DNA from: CAINVV01 sp964528535
GTDB lineage: Bacteria; Bacteroidota; Bacteroidia; Bacteroidales; Prolixibacteraceae
Length of the DNA stretch: 15,660 bases
Reading direction: 5' to 3'
Assembly (NCBI GenBank): GCA_964528535.1
Contig: CAZGSQ010000089.1
Span: forward strand, 1 to 15,660
Numbering within the stretch: position 1 is the stretch's first letter; each line of letters starts with the position of its first letter. The notes under the pieces were generated by a model. It did no database searches. It was not told the DNA's origin and saw only the letters and a program-made list of their open reading frames with translations. Of the stretch, positions 8,459 through 15,660 are shown piece by piece. The position numbers and the translations under genes are program-made.

Positions 8459-9514
8459 CTATTTGACGATCTTAACTTTTGAGTTGTCTCTAAGGGTCTC
8501 GAATCCTTTTACCACGAGACGCGTGTTGGCCTTCAGGCCTTCGATGACTTCGACAAATTTTTCATTTTCGAGACCTGTGGTGATGGTTCTGCGCTGGGCA
8601 GCTCCCTTGTCGACGATGTAAATGGTCTTGCCTCTGCCGCCTGCAACGATGATGTCTTTGGGAATCACAATTGCGCTGTCTTTCCTGGCAATTTCGATGT
8701 CTGCCTTCACAAACATTCCAGGACGCAGTTTAAGGTTTGGATTGTCGATGGTCATGCGGCCCATGAAGGTCCTGGTCTCAGTACTGATCACAGGAGAAAG
8801 CTGGCTGATCTGCGCTTTCAGCGTGTCGTTTGGCATGGTGTAGTTGGTGATGTTTACCTCTTGGGCCAACTGGATGGTTGTTAAATACTTTTCGGGAAGG
8901 TTAACATCCATGGTGAGTTTGGAATAGTCCATCAGTGTGATCACTGAGGTACCCGAATTGATACGGGTATTGTTCGTAATGTGAGGAATGTCAACAATCG
9001 CACCGCGGAAGAGGGCCTTCACCTCTGTCTTCTGCAACTGAATTTTAGCATCTTCGAAGCTGGTCTTGGTGTTGGCCAGGGCTACTTCAGCATTTTTGGT
9101 ATCTCTCAAAGTCACGCCACCTTTTTCGAACAGGGATTTTTGTTTCTCGTATTCAAGACCGGCAATTTCAAAATTTAGCTTTTTGGTATCGAAAGAGATG
9201 TTGTTTACATACTCGGGATTCTCGAGTTTGACGAGGACAGTGCCTTTTTCGACCAGATCGCCCAGTTTAAATTCCTTCCCTGTTTTTGGGTTGATGGCCA
9301 GGTTGTAATTTCCGGCCATCTCGGTGGTCAATGCGACCTGATTGGCGGCGTTTGCTGTGCCTGTACTGTTGATATACTGTACGATTGGTCCTTTTTTTAC
9401 ATCAATGACAGATACCGGTACGGCGATGTCACTTTGAATCTGACTTTGTTGGTTGTTGCAAGAGGCCAGAACTGGAAGAAGGAAGATAAATCCCCACAAA
9501 TTATTGATTTTCAT
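8459..9514 (-). CDS. Periplasmic adaptor (membrane fusion) lipoprotein, HlyD/AcrA family
   Basis: The protein has 351 residues. The N-terminus is a lipoprotein signal with a short basic end, a hydrophobic core and the lipobox LASC, placing the acylated cysteine at C19. There is then a typical adaptor fold: first lipoyl half about 55-100 (EKGTVLVKLENPEY), a short helical hairpin about 102-163, second lipoyl half about 164-195 (FRGAIVDIPHITNN), a beta-barrel about 198-275 (GRMTIDNPNLKLRPGMFVKADI) and a membrane-proximal domain to the end. In the family these lipoproteins bridge an RND or ABC pump to the outer-membrane channel. It sits between the TolC-like gene and the RND gene, with 31-bp and 42-bp spacers. 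The hairpin is short compared with drug-pump adaptors. Only one adaptor is encoded for several inner-membrane proteins, so it presumably serves them jointly (inference). The sequence before the ATG is very A/T-rich with no Shine-Dalgarno. Confidence 0.95.
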   Translation of the reverse strand: MKINNLWGFIFLLPVLASCNNQQSQIQSDIAVPVSVIDVKKGPIVQYINSTGTANAANQVALTTEMAGNYNLAINPKTGKEFKLGDLVEKGTVLVKLENPEYVNNISFDTKKLNFEIAGLEYEKQKSLFEKGGVTLRDTKNAEVALANTKTSFEDAKIQLQKTEVKALFRGAIVDIPHITNNTRINSGTSVITLMDYSKLTMDVNLPEKYLTTIQLAQEVNITNYTMPNDTLKAQISQLSPVISTETRTFMGRMTIDNPNLKLRPGMFVKADIEIARKDSAIVIPKDIIVAGGRGKTIYIVDKGAAQRRTITTGLENEKFVEVIEGLKANTRLVVKGFETLRDNSKVKIVK

Positions 9515-9545
9515 TTTAATCTGATTTATTTATATTTTAATTTGA

Positions 9546-11033
9546 TTATTTACTTTTCGCATTGAGGTAATGATCAGGAATTACTGCTTCGTTGGTTGAA
9601 AAATCGAAGAGTGATTGAATCTTCAGGTTGAGAAGCTCCAATTTGTAATTGATCAGGGCTTGCGCATAAGCCATTTTGTTGTTGGATAACTGTACCTGGT
9701 ACAGGTTGAGGTCCATACTCGTTAAATCACCATTTTTAAACCTTTCCAGGTTGATGTCGTAGGTGAGCTGCGAGTTCTTTTGGTTCTGAAGTGCTATGGA
9801 AATCTGGTCTTTCAGGTTACTTAAATTTCTGATAACCTGTCTGATGTCGACTTTGATCTGGATATCCTGGTTGGAATAATTCAGTTTTTGGGTGTTGATA
9901 ACGGCATTTTGAGCCCTGATTTGTGCGGCACGCTGACCCCAGTCGAAAATTGGAACTGTAAAGGTAACGCCGTAATGGGGACTCTTTGTTGGTTTGTCGT
10001 AGATCTGGCTAAGCGTTGGATTATCGCCGGAAACACCGACTGACAGGGCCAAATCGCCCCTGAATTCGTTCTGGGCCTTGATGGCAATCAGGTCAAACTG
10101 GGAGGTCTCAATGCTGATCTCACGTTGACGAAGTTCCATCCGTGACGACAAGCCGTGTTCCAGTGCTTTTTTTCCATCCACCTCGATAGGGGCAACAGAA
10201 ACATCTGTCATGACCGAAATCTCCTCAAAAATATCCATCCCGATGTATTGCTTGAACTGATCTTTGGCGCTCTCCAGAGAGACCCTGGCGGAGGCCTTGC
10301 TTGACTTGGCCGTTGCAAGGTTCACCTCTGCCTGAAAGAGTTGTTCCTTGGCAGAAAGTCCGGCTTCAACTTTGTTTTTGATAATCTCGTAACTCTTTTC
10401 AGTATTGACGTTTTCATCTTCCCGGATGGAAAGACTCATTTGTGCCATGTAGACATTGTAGAAAAGTTGTGCAACTGATTTCTCGAGAGCCAATCTTTGC
10501 ATGGAGTAGCTGAGTTGCGCATTTTCGTTGTTCAGTTCCAGTGTTTTCAGGGCAACTTTTGTACGGTTGTAGGTGAAAAGTGGTTGGGACAGACTGAGGT
10601 ACAGGTTGTTGGAAAAAGCCTCGTTGACGATCGGTTTGCCGGAAGCATCCGAGGTATTGGATTGCCATCCAAAAGTATTGACAAGAGAAATCTTTCCATC
10701 AGTGGCAAGGATCGGTTGATCTACCCTGAAAGTTCCTGATGAGTTGATCAACTCGTTGGTGAACCAGGAGGAGGTACGGTTGTCGAACTTCCGGCTGTTG
10801 CTGTAATCGATCGGATTGACACTCATTGCAAATTTGGATTTCAAACCTGCACGCTGGGCATTTAACGATTCGGTGGTTCTTTGCAGGTTGAGTGAAGTAC
10901 TCTGGATGCTTGGACTGTTCGCTACCGCAATTTCCATGGCTTTTTCCAGGGTGAGTATCGTCTGCCCCTGAGTTACAAAGCCAAGAAACAGCAGCGAACT
11001 CATCAAAAATAGTTGTGTTGAAACTTTTTTCAT
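9546..11033 (-). CDS. TolC-family outer-membrane efflux protein
   Basis: The protein has 495 residues and begins with a Sec signal peptide: MKK, a hydrophobic stretch to about residue 20, and likely cleavage near the GQ at 23-24. No lipobox cysteine is seen, so unlike OprM-type channels it is not lipidated. The mature protein opens with LTLEKAMEIAVANSPSIQ, the standard first helix of TolC-type OEP repeats. A second repeat begins near the middle (KKALEHGLSSRMELRQREI). Long amphipathic helices rich in Asn, Gln and Ser dominate, as expected for the periplasmic coiled-coil tunnel. A middle strand motif (YGVTFTVPIFDWGQRAAQIRAQNA) matches the conserved beta-strand of the second repeat. It forms the outer-membrane exit duct for the adaptor and pumps encoded downstream. 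The spacer to the upstream permease gene is 72 bp, the largest inside the first six genes, so an internal promoter is possible, but none is recognisable. Confidence 0.95.
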   Translation of the reverse strand: MKKVSTQLFLMSSLLFLGFVTQGQTILTLEKAMEIAVANSPSIQSTSLNLQRTTESLNAQRAGLKSKFAMSVNPIDYSNSRKFDNRTSSWFTNELINSSGTFRVDQPILATDGKISLVNTFGWQSNTSDASGKPIVNEAFSNNLYLSLSQPLFTYNRTKVALKTLELNNENAQLSYSMQRLALEKSVAQLFYNVYMAQMSLSIREDENVNTEKSYEIIKNKVEAGLSAKEQLFQAEVNLATAKSSKASARVSLESAKDQFKQYIGMDIFEEISVMTDVSVAPIEVDGKKALEHGLSSRMELRQREISIETSQFDLIAIKAQNEFRGDLALSVGVSGDNPTLSQIYDKPTKSPHYGVTFTVPIFDWGQRAAQIRAQNAVINTQKLNYSNQDIQIKVDIRQVIRNLSNLKDQISIALQNQKNSQLTYDINLERFKNGDLTSMDLNLYQVQLSNNKMAYAQALINYKLELLNLKIQSLFDFSTNEAVIPDHYLNAKSK

Positions 11034-11105
11034 ATTCTATTAAATTGTGTTTTACTATTGATTGTTAGCAGCTCCTTGGGGATTTGCCTTTCAGATTCTT
11101 AAATG

Positions 11106-14100
11106 TTATTTTTCCTTCACCAGTTTAACTGCATCCGCATAGACTGATCTGGCTTTGGAATTGTTGGTCAGCTCAATCTTTGCCGAATCAGAGGAGAAGT
11201 GGTAGGTTCCAACCTCTACCCAGGTGCTTTCCCTGGCATCTGCTTTGACGGCCGGATGATCGGTGCCATCATCGTGGATGACATTGAATTCGTACACGTC
11301 ATCGGGTTGGTTGTCCCCACCCCTCATTCCGAAACGGATTTTTGGGATGTAGGCAAATACTTTGTAATAACCGCCTTCCTTGATCGGGACGCTCCAAACG
11401 GCTTTCCTGTCGCCGGTTCCTCCCTTGCAATAATAGGCCGACCGTATTTGTTTGCCATAGAATTGCTCGTTGGTCGTCAGAGTCCATTCTACCTGGGGAT
11501 TCCACATGTTCATGCCCTTGTACTTCAATTCATCATCCGGAACCTCCGTGGTGAATAATTTCTTGATAAAGCTTTTGGAGACGGGTTGTACCAATCTGAA
11601 TCCTTTGTCTTCAGTATCCACGATAAGGTCGGTAGGTTCTGCGCCATCCGTAAAAGGAATAACCTCATCCATGTCTGAACCTTCCCCCTTGGGATCTATG
11701 TCGAGTTTGTCGAATCTTTGTGAAATAGTTGAGGGAAGATTGTGAGAGGCATAGGTGTTGATGGTCATCATCCTTGGGTCACGGTTGAGCAGGAAGGTCA
11801 GTCGTTTGGACTGTTTCGCGCCAATGACCACCGTCTTTTCGATGTTCTCATCGCTGCTGCCACCTCCGCCGCCACCGCCACCTCTTCTCATGCCTCCGAA
11901 CCCGCCAAGCCTGAAGGTAACAGTGATGGCTCCCGAAATACTTTCGGTGTTGGTAAGGACGAAGGATACCACAGTTTTGATCTGGTTGTCCTTCTGAATT
12001 TTGAATGCTTTTGTATCGATGAGGATGTATCCTGGTAAGGTCACTGCGGTGTACCATTGTGGCAAATACTGGTCGAGATCCAGTTTGAAGTTGTTGCGCA
12101 TCTCCGTGTTGAGTTCATCCACCTGAATGGTTCTGAATTTGCGGGTATCGAGGAAGCCCCGCATAAAATCATCGAACTTTTCGGGTCCAACGGCTCCCTT
12201 CATCAAGGCAAAGAGGAATCCGCTCTTGGTTTGCACGACGTTGTTCAAGATGTCGGAATCGGCCTGTTTCTCAAGAATATCAGAGAAAGACCTGTTTTGC
12301 AGGGCGATGTTTCCTTTTTCGTCACCCGAAAGTCCCATCATGTTGCGCATGAAATTATTGCCGCCTTCGGTGGCACTCTTCGAGAGGTAAGATTCTACGA
12401 CTCTGTTGGTAATGGGATAAATAGGAGAAGCTATAAAATTCAGGTAATTGTAGTAATTCGGAAAAATGAAGTAGGGGTTGAGCGCATCAGATGTGCTCAG
12501 ATTTGGACCTCCACCGCCTATGCGAATGCCATTGAATGAACCAAACGGATCCAGCTTGCTGCTGAGGAAAGTGTCGTTGATGAACCGTTTCAGGTAATTG
12601 GCTTCGGTTTCACGCGGAGAGATGGTTTCGTTGTTGTTGTGGTCACGATTTTGATTCTGGGAATTTTTCTTGACACCTGCAAAATTCGTACTGCTGATCT
12701 TGTAACCACCCTCGGCCAGGTAGACTGTTTCGGGCTGAACCTGCTCACCTGCACTGGTCCAGGCATGGTTGAAAGAGCAAAATTGTACTGGGATCTCTAC
12801 CAACTGGAGCCGTTGGAATGGATATTCCCTCCGGATTTTGATTTCCCAGGATTTCTTCAGATCGCGGATGACCGGGATGATAGAATCTGTCAGCACCTTA
12901 AAATAGGGGTCGAATGTATTGTGATTTTTGAAGAAGCTCAGTGTATAAGTCACTTTGTCGACTGTTACCGACCTGGTCTGGTAGCTTCCAATGGCTAAAG
13001 AAATTTGCGTGAGGGGTTGTTCCGGTTCGAAGGTGGCAGTTCCGTCGGTTCCTTCCGTTTTCTTGCCCTGCGACAAAATGGTAAGTCCTTTTGCGGCTTT
13101 TACTTTGAGATGGAACTGGGAAAATTGGGTGGCCAGCCAGTTGAGGCCTTTCGTGGCATAGCTTATTCCGGCGGTTGGATACCAGCGGGTTTCGGGAGTG
13201 AGAAGCACATAGTCAGAGGTGACAAAGGCATGTTTCTTGTCTATTACACCATTGGGATTGTTTTTCCATTTTTCAAGTTGAATGGGTGTTTGATCGAGGT
13301 AGCAGAATGATTCGTCAATCGTGCCTTTGTACTGAAGGCTGACAAGGGTCGAATCACCTGGCTGAAGCGCCTTATCAGGTTGAATTTTGATGATTTGCAT
13401 CTCCCTTGTATATTTCCCTCCGGATAATTTTAGGAGCTCCAGTCCTGGATTGAGGGTTAGGACGAATTCGCTTACCGCAACTTTTTCAATGTTTTTAATT
13501 TTCAGATTGGCTGTTACGGCAATTTGTTTGCCCAGATGTTCCAGTTCGATATCGTTTGAAAGGATCTGCACAACTTTCATGGCTGCGTAGCGGTCGTTCA
13601 CTGCAACCATCTCACTCCGGTGCTGCTCTTCGTTGGCAATGTTGTTCAGGTAAATGATTCCCAAGATTACCCCAATACTCAAAAATAGGATAGAGAAGGC
13701 CACAACCACCTCTTTTACAAACTTCGACTGCGAAAGCCGTTTGAGCAAAAGGATTGTCAGACAGATGAATCCAAGTCCCAGGAAGAAATAGATTCCCCTG
13801 TGGATCAAGATATCCTTCAGCGAGCTGAAGCCGACCACTTCCGACCAGGTCATGGGCAATTTAAAGGCCATGTAGTCGAAAATATAATGGAATTTGTTTT
13901 GCAGATAAAAGAGTGTAGCCGCTATGTAGCCGAGTAAAACCAGGAATGTTACTGCCTGGTTTTTGATGACAGACATTAGAAAGAAGGAGAATCCCATGAT
14001 GAAAATCAGGGTAGGGATACAGATCAGCAGAAAATAGTAGATGTAGGGAAGAAGTGTAAAACGGGTATAAGGAGAAGCCATGTTAAAAACGGCGACCATA

Positions 14101-14492
14101 CCGAGAGCCACTACATTCAGCATGACAAAGACCCATATATTGCCCAATGTTTTGCCGATCACATAATCGGCATTGGTGATGGATCGCATGTAAACCACTT
14201 CCGTGGTATCCAGCTTCTTGTCTTGCTTTAAGAACTCGGAGGCGAGAAAAACGGCAATAATGGCCTGCGCCAGGTTCACGATGTAAAGATTGGTAAAAGG
14301 AATCATCGAAGGAATGGCGATGATGTCTCCGCTTGGATAACCAACGGCTGTCTGTGTCCAGAAGTTATAGAAAAAGACAAAAACCAGAGATAAAATGGAA
14401 AAAATACGAAAGAACCAGCTTCTGAATAAAGTCTTGGATTCGTATTTGGCTACTGCTATAATGTTGTGAATTGCTCTCATTGTCAGGTGCAT
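11106..14492 (-). CDS. ABC permease with degenerate M1-peptidase-like region and golvesin/Xly-like C-terminal domain
   Basis: The protein has 1128 residues. The N-terminal 285 residues form an ABC-2 type membrane domain with about seven hydrophobic segments (near 22-46, 62-85, 115-137, 149-174, 179-197, 232-250, 261-282). The opening AKYESKTLFRSWFFRIF is typical of Bacteroidota permeases of this group. Residues about 290-830 resemble the M1 aminopeptidase region fused to such permeases, ending with a typical LDQYLPQWYTAVTLPGY segment, but no HExxH zinc motif exists anywhere in the protein. A Gly-rich linker follows (863-880, eight consecutive Gly). Residues about 955-1126 look like a golvesin/Xly-type beta-sandwich (GGYYKVFAYIP, TWVEVGTYHF, VYADAVKLV). 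These regions should be periplasmic. The gene lies 36 bp after the ABC ATPase gene, its likely partner. The second Met (14478-14480) fits homologous starts better and may be the true start. The golvesin-like call is moderately sure; substrate unknown. Confidence 0.88.
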   Translation of the reverse strand: MHLTMRAIHNIIAVAKYESKTLFRSWFFRIFSILSLVFVFFYNFWTQTAVGYPSGDIIAIPSMIPFTNLYIVNLAQAIIAVFLASEFLKQDKKLDTTEVVYMRSITNADYVIGKTLGNIWVFVMLNVVALGMVAVFNMASPYTRFTLLPYIYYFLLICIPTLIFIMGFSFFLMSVIKNQAVTFLVLLGYIAATLFYLQNKFHYIFDYMAFKLPMTWSEVVGFSSLKDILIHRGIYFFLGLGFICLTILLLKRLSQSKFVKEVVVAFSILFLSIGVILGIIYLNNIANEEQHRSEMVAVNDRYAAMKVVQILSNDIELEHLGKQIAVTANLKIKNIEKVAVSEFVLTLNPGLELLKLSGGKYTREMQIIKIQPDKALQPGDSTLVSLQYKGTIDESFCYLDQTPIQLEKWKNNPNGVIDKKHAFVTSDYVLLTPETRWYPTAGISYATKGLNWLATQFSQFHLKVKAAKGLTILSQGKKTEGTDGTATFEPEQPLTQISLAIGSYQTRSVTVDKVTYTLSFFKNHNTFDPYFKVLTDSIIPVIRDLKKSWEIKIRREYPFQRLQLVEIPVQFCSFNHAWTSAGEQVQPETVYLAEGGYKISSTNFAGVKKNSQNQNRDHNNNETISPRETEANYLKRFINDTFLSSKLDPFGSFNGIRIGGGGPNLSTSDALNPYFIFPNYYNYLNFIASPIYPITNRVVESYLSKSATEGGNNFMRNMMGLSGDEKGNIALQNRSFSDILEKQADSDILNNVVQTKSGFLFALMKGAVGPEKFDDFMRGFLDTRKFRTIQVDELNTEMRNNFKLDLDQYLPQWYTAVTLPGYILIDTKAFKIQKDNQIKTVVSFVLTNTESISGAITVTFRLGGFGGMRRGGGGGGGGSSDENIEKTVVIGAKQSKRLTFLLNRDPRMMTINTYASHNLPSTISQRFDKLDIDPKGEGSDMDEVIPFTDGAEPTDLIVDTEDKGFRLVQPVSKSFIKKLFTTEVPDDELKYKGMNMWNPQVEWTLTTNEQFYGKQIRSAYYCKGGTGDRKAVWSVPIKEGGYYKVFAYIPKIRFGMRGGDNQPDDVYEFNVIHDDGTDHPAVKADARESTWVEVGTYHFSSDSAKIELTNNSKARSVYADAVKLVKEK

Positions 14493-14528
14493 TTAATGTT
14501 TTCGGATCAAATCTATCTGTTCTGAAGA

Positions 14529-15425
14529 CTAGATCTCAATCCATTTCTGGTTGAGTTCATTTTCCATGAAATTTACGTAGGCGTGTTCAAGGTTGGGTTC
14601 AATCCGCTCGCCAAGATAACCGTTGATCTCTTTGGAGACCACCTGAACCTCCCAACCTTCATCAGAAGGAATAGAGGAGATGATGGGATACTTCTCCTGA
14701 ATCTCGAAATATTCAGTTTCTGTGGCATTGATCTTCCAAACGTTGTCTCTGGCCATTTCAATTAATTTCTCCGGCGAACCTTTGTACGACAATACGCCCT
14801 TGTTCATCAGAGCCATATCGGTACAGGTGCTTGAAATATCACCGACGATGTGGGTGGAGAGAATGATCACCACATCTTTGTCGCTGACACGGGTCAGAAG
14901 GTTTCTGAACCGTATCCGCTCTTCCGGGTCGAGACCTGTGGTGGGCTCATCCACGATGATCAGTTTTGGATCGCCGATCAGGGCCTGTGCGATGCCAAGC
15001 CGCCGTTTCATCCCACCCGAGAGGTTGTTGGCGAAGCGGTTCCTTGCCTCGTAAAGGCCAACCTCCTCGAGCATTTTCTCTACAGTGTTGTTTCTGACTT
15101 TTGTATTGGTCAAACCCGCCAGACGGGCCGCATAATCCAAAAATTCGTAAGTCTTCAATTTGGTGAAGAAACGGAAATCCTGGGGAAGGTAGCCGAGCAT
15201 CGACCTGATTTTTTTGCGGTCTTTCATCAGGTCCATTCCATCCACAAGCACCTCCCCTGAGGAGGGTTTCATCAGGGTAACCAGGATTCTCATGAGGGTC
15301 GATTTTCCTGCTCCGTTGGGACCAAGCAAACCGAACATGCCGCTCTCGAGGGTCATGTTTACATCCTTAATGGCATGATTTCCATTGCGATAAACTTTGT
15401 TGAGTCCTTTGATCTCAATCTTCAT
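14529..15425 (-). CDS. ABC transporter ATP-binding protein (ABC-2 exporter type)
   Basis: This 298-residue cytoplasmic ATPase is complete. Motifs in order are A-loop Y12, Walker A G35-T43 (GPNGAGKST), Q-loop Q82 (GYLPQDF), signature LSGGMKRRLGIAQ from 135, Walker B D159-E160 (LIIVDEPTTGLDP) and H-loop H192 (STHIVGD). A C-terminal extension of about 70 residues follows the catalytic core, as in ATPases paired with ABC-2 permeases. All ATP-hydrolysis residues are present. It is the first gene of the operon, and the next gene encodes the permease it most likely powers. Its core aligns almost gap-free with the ABC domain at the end of the RND fusion protein; both have ERIRFRNLL after Walker B and a DISS-x-C segment after the H-loop, so the two are recent paralogues or a matched pair. 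ATG at 15423-15425; no strong Shine-Dalgarno. Confidence 0.96.
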   Translation of the reverse strand: MKIEIKGLNKVYRNGNHAIKDVNMTLESGMFGLLGPNGAGKSTLMRILVTLMKPSSGEVLVDGMDLMKDRKKIRSMLGYLPQDFRFFTKLKTYEFLDYAARLAGLTNTKVRNNTVEKMLEEVGLYEARNRFANNLSGGMKRRLGIAQALIGDPKLIIVDEPTTGLDPEERIRFRNLLTRVSDKDVVIILSTHIVGDISSTCTDMALMNKGVLSYKGSPEKLIEMARDNVWKINATETEYFEIQEKYPIISSIPSDEGWEVQVVSKEINGYLGERIEPNLEHAYVNFMENELNQKWIEI

Positions 15426-15520
15426 GGGTGATTTATCTTAAGTATATTTTGAGTTAGTTAACTTGCTTTGTTGGTAATTACGAAACTTTGACTACCAATC
15501 AGGTAAATGGTTTAAATGAT
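15426..15520 (-). promoter_or_regulatory. Leader region of the efflux operon; promoter not resolved
   Basis: The operon promoter should lie here because a terminator insulates the upstream gene. I see no good match to the Bacteroidota TTTG / TAnnTTTG promoter. A TATACT hexamer (minus strand, 15441-15446) is the best -10-like box but lacks a convincing -35. A weak inverted repeat TACC-N5-GGTA at 15493-15505 could be half-sites of a repressor such as TetR, which often controls RND operons, but it is too short to call an operator. Confidence 0.3.
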
Positions 15521-15565
15521 TTTTTATTTTATGATTCAGGCCATGCCGGAATCATAAAATAAAAA
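15521..15565. repeat. Perfect 17-bp inverted repeat (long hairpin)
   Basis: The 17 bases at 15521-15537 are exactly reverse-complementary to 15549-15565, with an 11-base centre (15538-15548) that can add a few more pairs (GGC with GCC). The outer arms are A/T-only and the inner end is ATGATTC/GAATCAT. Read on the minus strand, its first arm is the T-tract of the neighbouring terminator. No T-run follows the hairpin, so it is not itself a standard terminator. It may be a regulator site, an mRNA 5'-end structure or an A/T-rich cruciform; the role is unknown. Confidence 0.8.
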
Positions 15566-15590
15566 AAGACCGCCCTTTCGGACAGTCTTT
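15565..15590 (-). terminator. Rho-independent terminator of the right-edge gene
   Basis: On the minus strand an 11-pair stem (AAAGACTGTCC with GGGCGGTCTTT, two G-U pairs) closes a GAAA tetraloop and is followed by a T-rich tail (TTTTATTTTAT). It lies 24 bp after the putative stop at 15615-15617. Orientation and strength indicate that it ends transcription from the gene entering at the right edge and separates it from the efflux operon. Confidence 0.88.
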
Positions 15591-15614
15591 CAATTTATCT
15601 CGCCAGATAATTAT

Positions 15615-15660
15615 TTATTTCACTTTCTGGACAATGGCGCTGAATGCAGCGGGATTGTTC
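15615..15660 (-). CDS. C-terminal fragment of an unidentified protein
   Basis: One minus-strand frame reads NNPAAFSAIVQKVK followed by TAA at 15615-15617 and continues off the right edge. Only 14 full residues are visible, so the protein cannot be identified. Support is indirect: a clear intrinsic terminator follows in the right orientation, and the short peptide has an ordinary soluble composition ending in Lys. It probably belongs to a different transcription unit from the efflux operon. Confidence 0.5.
   Translation of the reverse strand, partial: NNPAAFSAIVQKVK

Noticed and set aside
11034..11105. Internal promoter or terminator between the permease and TolC genes
   Set aside because: No stable hairpin with a T-run and no promoter-like boxes could be found in these 72 bases.
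11742..12539. Plus-strand frames opposite the ABC permease gene, one with a poly-Pro run
   Set aside because: The Pro run is the complement of the Gly-rich linker codons; no start signals or domains support a gene.
12700..12790. Zinc-peptidase site in the ABC permease (histidine in the FNHAW segment)
   Set aside because: The segment does not match HExxH and no second His/Glu pair follows at the M1 spacing.
15493..15505. TetR-type operator
   Set aside because: Only four bases per half-site are symmetric; this is not distinguishable from chance, and no regulator gene is visible in the window.

Overview
The window looks like one end of a contig from a Bacteroidota bacterium. This is inferred from the protein style (an ABC permease fused to an M1-peptidase-like domain and a golvesin/Xly-like C-terminal domain, HAE1-type RND pumps, a lipoprotein adaptor) and from A-rich translation starts with no clear Shine-Dalgarno. 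No rRNA, tRNA or other taxonomic marker is present. Bases 1-46 are not genomic: they read as the end of an Illumina P5 adapter, an 8-base i5 index and the Read 1 primer site, so the first gene is cut by library sequence.

Layout: everything genomic is on the minus strand and reads right to left. At the right edge, 15615-15660 is probably the last few codons of an unrelated gene, followed by a strong intrinsic terminator (15565-15590) and a long perfect palindrome (15521-15565). A seven-gene run then starts at 15425: (1) ABC ATPase, 14529-15425; (2) large ABC permease with a periplasmic catalytically empty M1-peptidase-like region and a golvesin-like C-terminal domain, 11106-14492; (3) TolC-type outer-membrane channel, 9546-11033; (4) lipoprotein periplasmic adaptor, 8459-9514; (5) RND permease, 5342-8416; (6) a 1578-residue protein joining a full RND permease, six extra membrane segments and a complete ABC ATPase, 587-5323; (7) the N-terminal part of a membrane protein, probably an ABC-2 type permease, cut by adapter at 47. 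Spacers are 18-72 bp within the first six genes and about 109 bp before the seventh, so a single transcript is likely.

Together the genes supply every layer of an envelope-spanning exporter (outer-membrane duct, adaptor, two inner-membrane RND pumps) plus two ABC ATPase domains and two ABC-type membrane proteins. The most unusual item is the single-chain RND-ABC fusion, in which a proton-driven pump family and an ATP-driven motor share one polypeptide. Both RND proteins have the same altered proton-relay residues, and the two ABC domains are close relatives that align almost without gaps. This suggests the locus is an integrated ATP- and proton-coupled export machine rather than two adjacent pumps. 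The substrate cannot be read from the sequence.
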